Positions 51,213-59,597 of a stretch of 64,000 bases of DNA are shown in pieces. Numbering within the stretch: the stretch's first letter is position 1; the number at the start of each line of letters is the position of its first letter. Source of the stretch: Catellatospora paridis (GTDB taxonomy: Bacteria > Actinomycetota > Actinomycetes > Mycobacteriales > Micromonosporaceae). Below the pieces are notes generated by a model. That model ran no database searches. It saw only the letters and a program-made list of their open reading frames with translations, and was not told where the DNA came from. The stretch lies in assembly GCF_009720365.1 (NCBI RefSeq), contig NZ_WBZD01000021.1:186001-250000 (forward strand). Direction: 5' to 3'. Both the position numbers and the translations under genes were made by a program.

Positions 51213-51640
51213 GCCATGTCAAAAGGATCGAGCATATTGGGCAGATTTGCCCCACAAGTTTCGCCCGATCGAACGACACCGCCCCGTAGCCTCGTGCCTC
51301 AGCGGCGACGGCTCAGCGGCGCCTGAGCGGCTTCGGCCTCCACCATGGCCGGTCCACGACCGGATAGCTCTCACGGAGGTCATGGGTGGCGCCGCCGCGC
51401 GTCACGCGCCCGCTCCGCTCGTGACGGCACGCCGCTCGGCGTGGGACAGTGCCCGACCGGTGACGCGATGAACGCCGGCACGGCCACGCCCAGCAGGTAG
51501 GGGGCGCTCGGCCGCGCCGGCGGCGACGTGGCCGAGGTGGTCGGGCGTGCCGGACGAGGCTCCGCGCCGGGCCGAGACCCGCCCGCCCCCGTTCGCCCGA
51601 TAGGACGGCACCATGTGTCACCTCGGTTCAGTCAGTTTCT
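51213..51640. other. Non-coding or decayed stretch
   Basis: About 430 bases without a convincing gene. Short minus-strand frames exist (for example 51402-51614, ending PLPAGRGRAGVHRVTGRALS) but none shows a domain or ribosome site, and coding-like bits (APYLLGVAVPAFIASP) appear in another frame, so a decayed gene divergent from the HxlR regulator is possible. I looked for a c-di-AMP (ydaO) riboswitch before the RlpA-like gene and did not see its conserved segments. Confidence 0.4.
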
Positions 51641-51644
51641 TTTG

Positions 51645-51671
51645 GGAACCTACTCAGTTCCGTTGGGGAAC
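51645..51671. promoter_or_regulatory. GGAAC repeats, candidate HxlR operator
   Basis: GGAAC-n7-GTTCC (51645-51661) is an inverted repeat and a third GGAAC follows at 51667-51671, 30 bases before the HxlR-peroxiredoxin start. The region is AT-richer than its surroundings (CAGTTTCTTTTGGG). Confidence 0.55.
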
Positions 51672-51701
51672 GTACCATGGGCGTCATCGGGAGGGAAGCT
51701 G

Positions 51702-52574
51702 ATGATCAAGCCACGTATCGACGAGTCCTGCGGCATAGCCCAGGCCGCCGCCGTCCTCGGCGACTGGTGGAGCCTGCTGGTCCTGCGCGAGATCGCCCGC
51801 GGCCACCACCGGTTCGACGCCCTCGTCGGCGAGCTGGACATCTCCCGCAAGGTGCTGACGGAACGGCTCGGCCACCTCGTCGAGCACGGCGTCGTCGAGC
51901 GCCGGCCGTATCAGACCAATCCGGTGCGACACGAGTACGTGCTGACCGGTTCCGGCCACGGCCTGCTGCCGGTGCTCGTGGGCATGCAGGACTGGGCCGA
52001 CCGGTTCGTGCTCGGCGACGGATCGTTGACCGCGACCACCCACGGCGGCGATGGCGACCGGGAGGCAGCCCGGGTCGCGGCCCTGCCCGGCAGCCGCGTA
52101 CCGGCCGGACTCACCCTGCCGAGCACGCGGGGCGACGTCGGCGACGTGGTCGCGGACGCCGGTCTCACCGTGCTCTTCACCTATCCGGCGACCGGCACCG
52201 CGGTGCCCCCCGGCTGGAGCCGGATTCCGGGCGCTGCCGGCTGCACGCTGGAGAACCGCCTCTTCCGTACGGCGTGGCAGAGCTTCGCCGCAGCCGGTGC
52301 CACCATCCACGGTGTCAGCACCCAGCGACCGGACGAGCAGGCCGCCTTCGCCGCGGCCGAGGAGATCCCGTTTCCACTGCTGTCCGACGTGGATCTGGAA
52401 CTGGCCGCCGCCCTACGACTGCCGACCTTCCGGGCCGCTCAGCAGATCCGCCACAAACGGGTCATCCTCGTCATCGACCGGGATCGGGTGGTGCGGCACG
52501 GCATCTACCCGGTCGCCGACATCCCGGCCGCGGTCGCCGCGGCGCTGGAGGCGGTCCGCCAGATCGGCCGTTAG
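51702..52574 (+). CDS. HxlR-family regulator fused to a peroxiredoxin-like domain
   Basis: 290 residues. Residues 1-110 are an HxlR winged helix: CGIAQAAAVLGDWWSLLVLR, REIARGHHRFDALVGELDIS, KVLTERLGHLVEHGVVERRP. Residues 130-285 look like an AhpC/TSA (BCP-type) thioredoxin-fold domain: GLTVLFTYPATGTAVPPGWS, AGCTLENRLFRTAWQSFAAA (candidate peroxidatic Cys), FPLLSDVDLELAAALRLPTF and VILVIDRDRVVRHGIYPVAD. GGGAGGG precedes ATG 51702. The fusion would let the regulator read peroxide or thiol state directly. Two Cys are present (C10 and the Prx Cys). Confidence 0.85.
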   Translation: MIKPRIDESCGIAQAAAVLGDWWSLLVLREIARGHHRFDALVGELDISRKVLTERLGHLVEHGVVERRPYQTNPVRHEYVLTGSGHGLLPVLVGMQDWADRFVLGDGSLTATTHGGDGDREAARVAALPGSRVPAGLTLPSTRGDVGDVVADAGLTVLFTYPATGTAVPPGWSRIPGAAGCTLENRLFRTAWQSFAAAGATIHGVSTQRPDEQAAFAAAEEIPFPLLSDVDLELAAALRLPTFRAAQQIRHKRVILVIDRDRVVRHGIYPVADIPAAVAAALEAVRQIGR

Positions 52575-52648
52575 CGCACCGGACCGGGCCCGCCCTACCG
52601 CATGACATCGCCCCCGCAGCCAGGCTGCCGCGGGGGCGATGCCGACGG

Positions 52649-53821
52649 TCACGGCCGGATGGGCCGATCCGTCCACTTGGTCTCGTCGCCGTGCGCGCCC
52701 TCGACGATGCGCACCGATCGCGCGTACGCCAGCAGCGGGTCACGGCGCAGCGGTGAGCTGACCTCCAGTGCGAACCCGTCCAGCCCGTGCAGCAACACGT
52801 AGGCGTCACCGACCACCGCGGGACGGCCGTCGACCTGCTCGGTGGCCTGGCCGGGCTTGTCCGCCGGGGTCTCCACCGAGTCCGCGATCACGGTCGTCAC
52901 CACGTCCGGCGGGAACAGCAGCGGGTCGGTGTTGTCCGCCCGGCTGAACGTCAGGCCCGCCCGGACGAACGGGGTGCCATTGGCGTGGATGCCCCGATAG
53001 ATGTTCGTCCCGGTCAGCCGCGAGCACTCCGGCACGCCCGGCACCGTGAACGGCATGGTCACCGCCGTCCCCCGACCGATCACCAGCTCGCCGGCGACCT
53101 GCGCCGCCATGGCCCGCAGCGCGGCCATGGCCTCGGCCGACGGCTCCTGGCCGCTTTCCTGGGCACCGTCGGCGGCCGCGACGAACGCCCATCCGCCGTC
53201 GGCCCACTGCCAGCCCAGCCGGGCCGCGTGCTTGCCGAACATGCCCTGCCGTCCGGGCAGCCACGACGCGGGCCGGCCGCCGATCTGGCCGGCGCTCTCG
53301 GCACCGGTCAGGTCGACCGGTCCGAAGTCGCGGGCCTCAGGCGTGCCGAACATGGGCTTGCCGCCCGCGGCGAACACGATCACCTCGACGGTGAACCGCT
53401 CCTGCGCGTCGTAAAAGTCGACGTACTGCCAGTACCGCCCGGTGATGAACTGCTGCACCGACAGGTCGGAGACGCCGCTGACGTCGACCCAGCGCCGCAT
53501 GACGTCGAACTCGACCGGTGCGGTTCCGGCCGGCTGCGGCGAGGCCGACACCATCGGCGTCGGCACGGGGCTCGGGCAGGGCGGCGGCGGAGGTCCGATC
53601 GTGACCTCCGGGCTCGCCCCCACGTTGCCCGGGCCGTTCGCGGCGGTGAACCAGGCGGGCACCGCCGCACTGCCCGCCAGCAGCAGCACCAGCGCCCCGG
53701 CCGCTCCCGCGGTCCGCACCCGGTGCTGCCGTCGGCCGGTGCGCACCGCGCGCGCCAGGTCCACCCCTGAGGCCGGCAGCGGGTCCTCCCGGAACGCGCC
53801 CAGCACATCCTCGTCTCTCAT
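52649..53821 (-). CDS. Single-pass membrane protein, possible anti-sigma partner
   Basis: 390 residues. A 35-residue cytosolic N-terminus (RDEDVLGAFREDPLPASGVD) leads to one helix (about 38-58, AGAAGALVLLLAGSAAVPAW), a Pro-rich linker and a 300-residue outside domain with no family I recognise (FITGRYWQYVDFYDAQERFT, then LVIGRGTAVTMPFTVPG). ATG 53821 overlaps the stop of an ECF sigma gene (ATGA), the usual place for an anti-sigma factor, but no zinc-binding ASD motif is visible. Confidence 0.7.
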   Translation of the reverse strand: MRDEDVLGAFREDPLPASGVDLARAVRTGRRQHRVRTAGAAGALVLLLAGSAAVPAWFTAANGPGNVGASPEVTIGPPPPPCPSPVPTPMVSASPQPAGTAPVEFDVMRRWVDVSGVSDLSVQQFITGRYWQYVDFYDAQERFTVEVIVFAAGGKPMFGTPEARDFGPVDLTGAESAGQIGGRPASWLPGRQGMFGKHAARLGWQWADGGWAFVAAADGAQESGQEPSAEAMAALRAMAAQVAGELVIGRGTAVTMPFTVPGVPECSRLTGTNIYRGIHANGTPFVRAGLTFSRADNTDPLLFPPDVVTTVIADSVETPADKPGQATEQVDGRPAVVGDAYVLLHGLDGFALEVSSPLRRDPLLAYARSVRIVEGAHGDETKWTDRPIRP

Positions 53822-54345
53822 CGGACTGCTCCCTTCGCTGTGGTCGTCGGGGCGGCTTCGGGCTGCTCGCCGAGCAGCCGCCGCAGGGTGGCCAGGCCGT
53901 CGGAGGTCTGGCTCTTCACCGTCCCCGGCGAGACCTGGAGGATCTCCGCGACCTCCTCGACCGAGCGATCGGCGAGGAAGCGGAGCACCACCGCGGCACG
54001 CTGCCGCGGCGGCATCTGGCCGAGTGCCACCTGCAGATCCAGGCGGGTGTCCACGTCCGCGCCGGTCGCCGCCCGTTCCGTGCCCGCCTCCGGCGCCAGG
54101 TCGACCCGGCTCCAGGCCAGGCGGCGGTCGTCCAGGAAGGTCCGCACCAGGATGGTGTGCAGGTACGCGTCGAGGTTGCGGGCCTGGCTCGCCTGCCGCC
54201 ATTTCACATAAAGCCTGGTGATGGCCTGCTGCACCAGGTCGTCGCCCCGATGCGGGTCTCCTGCCAGCTGTGCGGCGATCCGCCGCAGCGCGGGCAGACG
54301 GGCGGTCACGTACGCGACGTACTCCCGCTCCTGTTCCCCGTTCAT
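53818..54345 (-). CDS. ECF sigma factor, SigE-family (actinobacterial)
   Basis: 175 residues. Region 2: VTARLPALRRIAAQLAGDPH, RGDDLVQQAITRLYVKWRQA, LDAYLHTILVRTFLDDRR. Region 4: MPPRQRAAVVLRFLADRSVE, EVAEILQVSPGTVKSQTSDG. This is the SigE-like group abundant in actinomycetes. ATG 54345 with GGAGG four bases upstream is preferred to 54369. It is co-transcribed with the membrane protein downstream. Confidence 0.9.
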   Translation of the reverse strand: MNGEQEREYVAYVTARLPALRRIAAQLAGDPHRGDDLVQQAITRLYVKWRQASQARNLDAYLHTILVRTFLDDRRLAWSRVDLAPEAGTERAATGADVDTRLDLQVALGQMPPRQRAAVVLRFLADRSVEEVAEILQVSPGTVKSQTSDGLATLRRLLGEQPEAAPTTTAKGAVR

Positions 54346-54429
54346 CACACCTCCGGTAGTCGCACTCACCCGGTCGACGGGTGCCGCGGCGGCTCCGGTT
54401 GGGCGGACCGTGAGACTAGACGAAGGAGG

Positions 54430-54930
54430 TCAGCTGCCGCGGCGCTCGCGTACCCGGGCGGCGATCTGCTTGGAGAGCACGGACAGCCCGGTGGCGATGA
54501 TGACGGCGTTGAACAGCATCTGCGCGCACAGCAGGCCCCGGGCGAACTGGCCCTGCGCGTGCACGTCGCCGAAACCGACCGTGGCCAGCGTGGACAGGGC
54601 GAAGTACAGGGCGTCGAGGCGGGTGTTCAGGTCGACGAACTGGCCCGGACCGTGGATCGCGACGAGGTAGTCGGCGAGCGCGAAGAACAGCACCCCGGCC
54701 ACCAGCGCGGCGAGCAGGCCGGTCAGCGGGGCCTGCGCGTCGCCGAGCTGGCGGTTCACCTGGCGCAGGATGAGCACCACGGCGAGGACCAGCCCGCCGA
54801 GGGTCAGCAGGGCGCGTATGGCCAGTGACCAGGGATTGTCGTCGGTGTCGGTGGGCACGACGAAGTAGACGACCACCAGCAGCGCGCTGTTGACCAGCGC
54901 GTGCCCGAGCGGCCGATGGATAACCGACAT
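54430..54930 (-). CDS. Two-pore-domain-type potassium channel protein (Ion_trans_2)
   Basis: 166 residues, about four hydrophobic segments. The last two frame a pore loop with the K+ selectivity filter ATVGFGD (near residue 118), preceded by LDALYFALSTL. No cytosolic RCK/TrkA_N domain, so gating is not ligand-based in an obvious way. Single-gene unit; GAGAAT lies six bases before ATG 54930 and may serve as a leaderless -10. Confidence 0.88.
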   Translation of the reverse strand: MSVIHRPLGHALVNSALLVVVYFVVPTDTDDNPWSLAIRALLTLGGLVLAVVLILRQVNRQLGDAQAPLTGLLAALVAGVLFFALADYLVAIHGPGQFVDLNTRLDALYFALSTLATVGFGDVHAQGQFARGLLCAQMLFNAVIIATGLSVLSKQIAARVRERRGS

Positions 54931-55021
54931 GTCGGTATTCTCGCCGACGGCGCGCGGTCGGGAGTCGCGCCGCGACGGGGCTCGCCGGTCGGCCTGGGCC
55001 GTCGGCGGGGCACGGGCTCGG

Positions 55022-56065
55022 TCAACCCGCGGCGACGCGGAAGCCGATGTTGCCCGCGGAGCTGTCCGGCGTGTTCGCCGACCGGGCCGCGATGCGGTAG
55101 CGGTTGCAGTACGACGCGTGGCACATGTGCGAGCCGCCGCGCATCACGCGTGACGTGCCGTCGGCGGGCCCGGCCGGGTCGACGCGCGGGCCGGTGACGT
55201 GGAAGTCGACGCTGAACCAGTCCGCGCACCACTCCCACACGTTGCCGGCGACGTTGAACAGGCCGTACCCATTGGGGCGGTACGACTTCACGGGGGCGGT
55301 GCCGAGGTGGCCGTCGGCGGCGGTGTTGCGGGTCGGGAACTCGCCCTGCCAGATGTTGCACAGGTGCCGCCCGCCCGGGGTCAGCTCGTCGCCCCACGGG
55401 TAACGGGCCTGCTCCAGGCCGCCGCGGGCGGCATACTCCCATTCGGCCTCGGTCGGCAGCCGGGTCCCGGACCAGTCGCAGTAGGACTGCGCGTCGTGCC
55501 AGGACACGTGCACCACGGGATGGTTCTGCAGCGCGCCCACGTCGGAGCCGGGCCCGTACGGGCGCCGCCAGTCAGCCCCAGGCACCACCGCCCACCAGGG
55601 TGCGGCCTGCACCCGCTGCGCCTGCCGGGCGACCTGCGGCGGCAGGAAGCCGTCGAACACGAACGAGAACCCGAACCGCTCGGCGTCGGTGACGTGCCCG
55701 GTGGCCTTCACGAAGGTCGCGAACTGGGCGTTGGTGACCGTGGTCGGGTCGATGCGGAACGGGCCCAGTTCGATCTCGCGGACGGGGCCCTCGCCGTCGG
55801 CGGGAAAGCCTTCGGCGTCGTCAGTGCCCATCAGGAACCTGCCGCCGGGCAGTGCGACGGTGCGCGACGCGGCCCGCGACAGCGTCCCCGGGTGTGCGCG
55901 GTCGGCGGCGTGAGAGCGGTGTGGGTGCCCGGCAGCTGGAGCGGCCACGGGGTGCGCAGCAGCGGCGGCGCCTGCTTCGCCCGCCGGTCGTGCGGCAAGC
56001 GTGAGCAGGGCAGGCGTGCTGCTGCCCGCGGCGGGTGCGCAGCAGGCGGGCGGGTGCGCGGCCAT
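55022..56065 (-). CDS. Formylglycine-generating enzyme (SUMF1 family)
   Basis: 347 residues. After an Ala/His-rich N-terminal stretch (about 1-60) the FGE-sulfatase domain begins at VALPGGRFLMGTDDAEGFPA and holds NAQFATFVKATGHVTDAERF, LPTEAEWEYAARGGLEQARY, NVAGNVWEWCADWFSVDFH and the copper/substrate Cys pair in RGGSHMCHASYCNRYR. It oxidises the Cys of CxPxR sulfatase motifs to formylglycine. Lies 60 bases downstream of a sulfatase with such a motif, same strand, so an enzyme-maturase operon. AGGAAGGACC precedes ATG 56065. Confidence 0.95.
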   Translation of the reverse strand: MAAHPPACCAPAAGSSTPALLTLAARPAGEAGAAAAAHPVAAPAAGHPHRSHAADRAHPGTLSRAASRTVALPGGRFLMGTDDAEGFPADGEGPVREIELGPFRIDPTTVTNAQFATFVKATGHVTDAERFGFSFVFDGFLPPQVARQAQRVQAAPWWAVVPGADWRRPYGPGSDVGALQNHPVVHVSWHDAQSYCDWSGTRLPTEAEWEYAARGGLEQARYPWGDELTPGGRHLCNIWQGEFPTRNTAADGHLGTAPVKSYRPNGYGLFNVAGNVWEWCADWFSVDFHVTGPRVDPAGPADGTSRVMRGGSHMCHASYCNRYRIAARSANTPDSSAGNIGFRVAAG

Positions 56066-56125
56066 GGGTGGTCCTTCCTGGGGCCCGGCGGCGGGACGCA
56101 CCCCGCCGCCGGGCAGTCCGGCGGG

Positions 56126-57541
56126 TCAGGGTGCGGTGCTGCCGGAGCTGACGCGGTCGGCGGCCAGCTGCGCCGCGAGCGCGGGGATGCCCAGCGCCTG
56201 TTCCTGCGCCGGGGTGGCGTTGTGCAGTTTGTTGGTCAGCTGGTGCGGGTCGTTGACCAGGTCGTAGTACTCGCGGAACAGGATCGCGCCCGAGCCGGTC
56301 GGCAGGCCGTTGGCGTCGGTGTGCAGCTGGTAGTACTCGGTGTACTGCTTGTTCGCGCCGATGTAGGACGCCCAGGTGTGCGGTCCGCCCGCACCGGTGC
56401 CGTGTTTGAAGAACTCGGTCAGCACGTGGTTGCGCCGGTGCGTGCCGAGCAGCGAGTGCCCGTCCTGCGGGTACTGCGCGTCCGGGGTGATCCCGGCGGC
56501 GTCGAGGATGGTCGGCGCGATGTCGATGTTGGCCGCGAGCCGGTTGTCGTCGGCGCCGGTGTCGAGGCCGCCGGCCGGCCAGGACACGAAGAACGGCACC
56601 TCGACGACGGGGGTGTAGGGCACGGACTTCTTGGTCCAGCCGTGGTCGGCCCAGGCGAAGCCGTTGTCGGCGATGAAGAACACCAGCGTGTTGTCGAGCT
56701 GGCCGAGGGCTTCGAGCTTGTCGTGCACGGCCTGCACGGCGTCGTCGACCGACAGCAGCGTACGCAGCTGGTTGGTGCGGATGTTGCGGCCGTCGGCCAG
56801 CGTGCCGGTGGCGTCCTGGACGAAGCCGGGCTTGTCGCTGCGGTCGGCCTCGGGCACCGACGGGCGGCCGTCCCACGCCGGGACCGCGGTGTCGGCGTAC
56901 TTGGCTTCGGGGGTGTTCGGGCCGTGCGAGGCGTACGGGGCCAGGTAGAGGAACCAGGGGCGGGTGTCGGCGGCGGTGCGGTCGAGGAACTTCAGGGCCC
57001 GGTTCTTCACCACGGTCGTGGTGTAGTTGTTGATCGTCTGCACGGTGCCGTCGACGTTCCAGGTGCCGTTGGTGTAGGTGGGTGGGGCGAGCACCGCGAA
57101 CTCGTCGAAGTGGGGCGGGTTGTCGTCGACGTCCCAGCCGTTGAGGTACTTGCCGTACAGGCCGGTGCGGTAGCCGGCCTGCTGCAGGTAGCGCTGCACG
57201 GTGGAGTGGTGGTTGAGGTTCGTGGCGTGCTGGTTGCCGCGTACGCCGTGGTTGTGCGCGTACTGGCCGGTGAAGATCGAGGAGCGGCCCGGCGCGCACA
57301 GCGGCGTGGTCGCGTGCCCGCGGGTGAACTCGACGCCGTTGCCGGTCAGCCACGCCCGCGTCTTCGGGAGCGCCCACGCGGTCTGCTTCGGATGGTCGTC
57401 GGTGACGATCACGAGGATGTTGGGCCTGGTATCGGCGGCCTGGGCGGCGGCCGTGGGCCAGCCGGCGGCCGCGGTCGCGCCCGCCGCGGCCGACGCCGCG
57501 AGGAACGTGCGCCGCTTGAGCGAGGGGGTGCTCTCGGACAT
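56126..57541 (-). CDS. Tat-exported type I sulfatase
   Basis: 471 residues. A twin-arginine signal (LKRRTFLAASAAAGATAA) precedes the alkaline-phosphatase-like sulfatase fold: NILVIVTDDH (metal Asp pair), the formylglycine motif TTPLCAPGRSSIFTGQYAHN with Cys82 in CAPGR, and LVFFIADNGFAWADHGWTKK. It hydrolyses a sulfate ester outside the cell after activation by the neighbouring FGE, which must act before Tat export. Substrate unknown. Confidence 0.95.
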   Translation of the reverse strand: MSESTPSLKRRTFLAASAAAGATAAAGWPTAAAQAADTRPNILVIVTDDHPKQTAWALPKTRAWLTGNGVEFTRGHATTPLCAPGRSSIFTGQYAHNHGVRGNQHATNLNHHSTVQRYLQQAGYRTGLYGKYLNGWDVDDNPPHFDEFAVLAPPTYTNGTWNVDGTVQTINNYTTTVVKNRALKFLDRTAADTRPWFLYLAPYASHGPNTPEAKYADTAVPAWDGRPSVPEADRSDKPGFVQDATGTLADGRNIRTNQLRTLLSVDDAVQAVHDKLEALGQLDNTLVFFIADNGFAWADHGWTKKSVPYTPVVEVPFFVSWPAGGLDTGADDNRLAANIDIAPTILDAAGITPDAQYPQDGHSLLGTHRRNHVLTEFFKHGTGAGGPHTWASYIGANKQYTEYYQLHTDANGLPTGSGAILFREYYDLVNDPHQLTNKLHNATPAQEQALGIPALAAQLAADRVSSGSTAP

Positions 57542-57876
57542 GGGCTTTCCTTTCGTACGCGCACGGCGGCGTCACGCCGCGCAGCATGGGGTGCCCGGCG
57601 TGCGGCCGGTGGGAGGGGAGCGGGCGGCGGTGGCGGTGCCACGCGACCGCGTCGAGCAGCGCGGGCGGTCAACCGCCCGTGGGCGGCGTGAGCGCGCAGG
57701 TCAGCGCAGACAGAGCGAGCTCGCCTGCCGTCGTAGATCGACGTGCCGGCGGGCCGTGAACAAGGGCCTGCGCTCCATGTGTCAGAGCCTAGGAAGCACC
57801 GGCGAGGATCTCAAGAAACTCAATATTTCGTGATGCGAAAGTTTGTGAACAGCTCGGTGCCGGACTGCGGGAGCGG
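57542..57876. promoter_or_regulatory. 335-base upstream region of the sulfatase operon
   Basis: No gene seen. It contains an AT-rich stretch (57810-57850) with the inverted repeat TTTCG-n5-CGAAA at 57826-57840, a plausible operator, and GC-rich sequence nearer the sulfatase start that would be a long leader. No riboswitch recognised. Confidence 0.4.
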
Positions 57877-58671
57877 TCAGTCGTCCGGCGGGAGCAGGCC
57901 GTCCAGGAGCAGGCGCAGGCCGCCGTCGAGGGCTCGTCTGGCCTGGCGCACCGGGTCGTAGTCCATGTCGGAGGACGCGCCGCCCAGGGCCGTGGAGTGC
58001 GGGAAGCGTGACGCGAAGTCGGGGGCCAGCCGGGCGAGCAGCGCGGATCGTTCGGTCCACCACTGCTGGTCGGAGGTGCCGGTGGCGGCCGCCGCGGCCC
58101 GGCCCTCGGCGGCGGTCTGCGCCGCGCCGCGTACGAGGTGGAACAGTGCGCTGACGCCGGGCCGCAGCGACTGCGGCGGCAGGTCGGCCCCGTGCAGGAT
58201 GCCCAGTAGCGATTCGAGGACCGACTGCTCGTGCGGGCCGAGCACGGGGCGGGCGTAGGAGACCTGCAGCAGCCACGGGTGGCGCAGGTAGCGGTCCCAG
58301 AGGTCGTCGGCCCAGGCCAGCACGGCGGACCGCGGGGCGTCGCCGGTCGGGTAGGTCTGCGGCCAGCCCGCGTGGGCGTGGTCGTACATCAGGTCGACGA
58401 GTTCGCGCTTGCTCGGCACGTAGGTGTACAGCGCCATCGCCGAGGTGCCCAGCCGATCGCCGACGGCGCGCATGGACAGCCGGTCCATGCCGTCGGCGTC
58501 GGCGACGGCGATGGCGGCTTCGATGATCGCGTCGACGGTGAGGCCCTGTTTCGGTCCCGGGGCGGCGCGGCCGGTGCGTTGCCGGGGCGCGTCCTCGGTG
58601 GCGGGGGAGTGGGCCCGCCACAGCAGCGCCATGGTCCGGGCCGGGTCGCCCTGGCCGCCGTACAACGTCAT
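57877..58671 (-). CDS. TetR-family regulator with TetR_C_1-type domain
   Basis: 264 residues. An N-terminal extension of about 45 residues precedes the helix-turn-helix (DADGMDRLSMRAVGDRLGTS, AMALYTYVPSKRELVDLMYD). The C-terminal half resembles the tetracycline-repressor TetR_C_1 type (WADDLWDRYLRHPWLLQVSY). Divergent from an alpha/beta hydrolase, with an inverted repeat between them, so it probably represses that gene and itself. ATG 58671. Confidence 0.9.
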   Translation of the reverse strand: MTLYGGQGDPARTMALLWRAHSPATEDAPRQRTGRAAPGPKQGLTVDAIIEAAIAVADADGMDRLSMRAVGDRLGTSAMALYTYVPSKRELVDLMYDHAHAGWPQTYPTGDAPRSAVLAWADDLWDRYLRHPWLLQVSYARPVLGPHEQSVLESLLGILHGADLPPQSLRPGVSALFHLVRGAAQTAAEGRAAAAATGTSDQQWWTERSALLARLAPDFASRFPHSTALGGASSDMDYDPVRQARRALDGGLRLLLDGLLPPDD

Positions 58672-58680
58672 GTGACAACT

Positions 58681-58730
58681 CCGTACGCCGTAAGCTAATG
58701 TCTGGTCGAGGATCGCTTTACAGCATACGG
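58681..58730. promoter_or_regulatory. Inverted repeat between TetR and hydrolase genes
   Basis: CCGTACGCCGTAAGC (58681-58695) and GCTTTACAGCATACGG (58715-58730) are imperfect inverted arms (one insertion, few mismatches) filling the 61-base divergent gap. Candidate operator for the TetR repressor. Confidence 0.6.
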
Positions 58731-58732
58731 AG

Positions 58733-59575
58733 ATGATGATGGGAAGCGCGACGCTGCACGACGGCAGCACGATCGGGTTCGAGGTGCACGGTGACGGACC
58801 CGTCCTGCTCCTACCCGTCCCGGCCCCGGCAGAGGGCCCGAAAGCCGAGGCCATGCGCGCCTGGGGCGCCGACCCGGCACTCGGCCGGTCCCTGACCGAC
58901 GGGCTGCGCGACCGGTTCCGGGTCGTCGCCTTCGACTACGAGGGGCACGTCATGGCACACCCCAAGCCCGACACCCTCACCCCCGCCAACGCCGCCCGCG
59001 ACCTGCTCGCCGTCGCCGACGCCGCCGGCGCCGACCGGTTCGCCTACTACGGCTACTCCTGGCTCGGCCTGCTCGGCCAGCAGCTCGCCCTGCACACCGA
59101 CCGGCTGTCCGCGCTGGTCATGGGCGGCTACCCGCCGGTCGGCGGCCCGTACGCGGCGATGCTCGCGGTGACCACCGCCGCCCACGCGGCGTCCCTGGCG
59201 GCCGTGCAGAACCCGCCCGCACCCACCGAGACAGTGCCCGGCGACTGGTCGACCGTCTCCGTCACCACGACCGTCGACCAGACCCGGCAGTTCGTCACCC
59301 TGTACGAGGCACTGCACGACTTCGACGACCGCGCCGCCCAGCCGTCGCTGACCTGCCCGCGGCTGTGCGTCGTCGGCTCCGCCGACACCATCGAGTACGC
59401 CGAGCAGTGGGGCGGCGTCACCGTCGACATCGCCGGACCCGTGCTGCGCGAGCGGACCGGACTCGAGGCGCTCGGCTGGGACGTGGCCGTCCTCGACGGC
59501 CTGGACCACATGCAGGCCATGCAGGCCGCAGCCGTGCTGCCGGTGCTGCGTCCCTGGCTGGAGTCCCGGATCTGA
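58733..59575 (+). CDS. Alpha/beta hydrolase
   Basis: 280 residues with the alpha/beta-hydrolase fold. FRVVAFDYEGHVMAHPKPD is the strand 4 region, FAYYGYSWLGLLGQQLAL holds the nucleophile elbow G-Y-S-W-L-G, and LDGLDHMQAMQAAAVLPVL the catalytic His. Cysteine in LTCPRLCVVGSADTIEYAEQ near the acid position. Three ATG codons in a row make the exact start uncertain. Divergent from TetR and probably induced by its ligand; substrate unknown. Confidence 0.9.
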   Translation: MMMGSATLHDGSTIGFEVHGDGPVLLLPVPAPAEGPKAEAMRAWGADPALGRSLTDGLRDRFRVVAFDYEGHVMAHPKPDTLTPANAARDLLAVADAAGADRFAYYGYSWLGLLGQQLALHTDRLSALVMGGYPPVGGPYAAMLAVTTAAHAASLAAVQNPPAPTETVPGDWSTVSVTTTVDQTRQFVTLYEALHDFDDRAAQPSLTCPRLCVVGSADTIEYAEQWGGVTVDIAGPVLRERTGLEALGWDVAVLDGLDHMQAMQAAAVLPVLRPWLESRI

Positions 59576-59597
59576 GGCCGGGCGCCACCGCGGCCGA

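Noticed and set aside
51123-51400. c-di-AMP (ydaO) riboswitch before the RlpA-like gene
   Set aside because: Such riboswitches precede cell-wall hydrolases in actinobacteria, but the conserved motif segments are not present.
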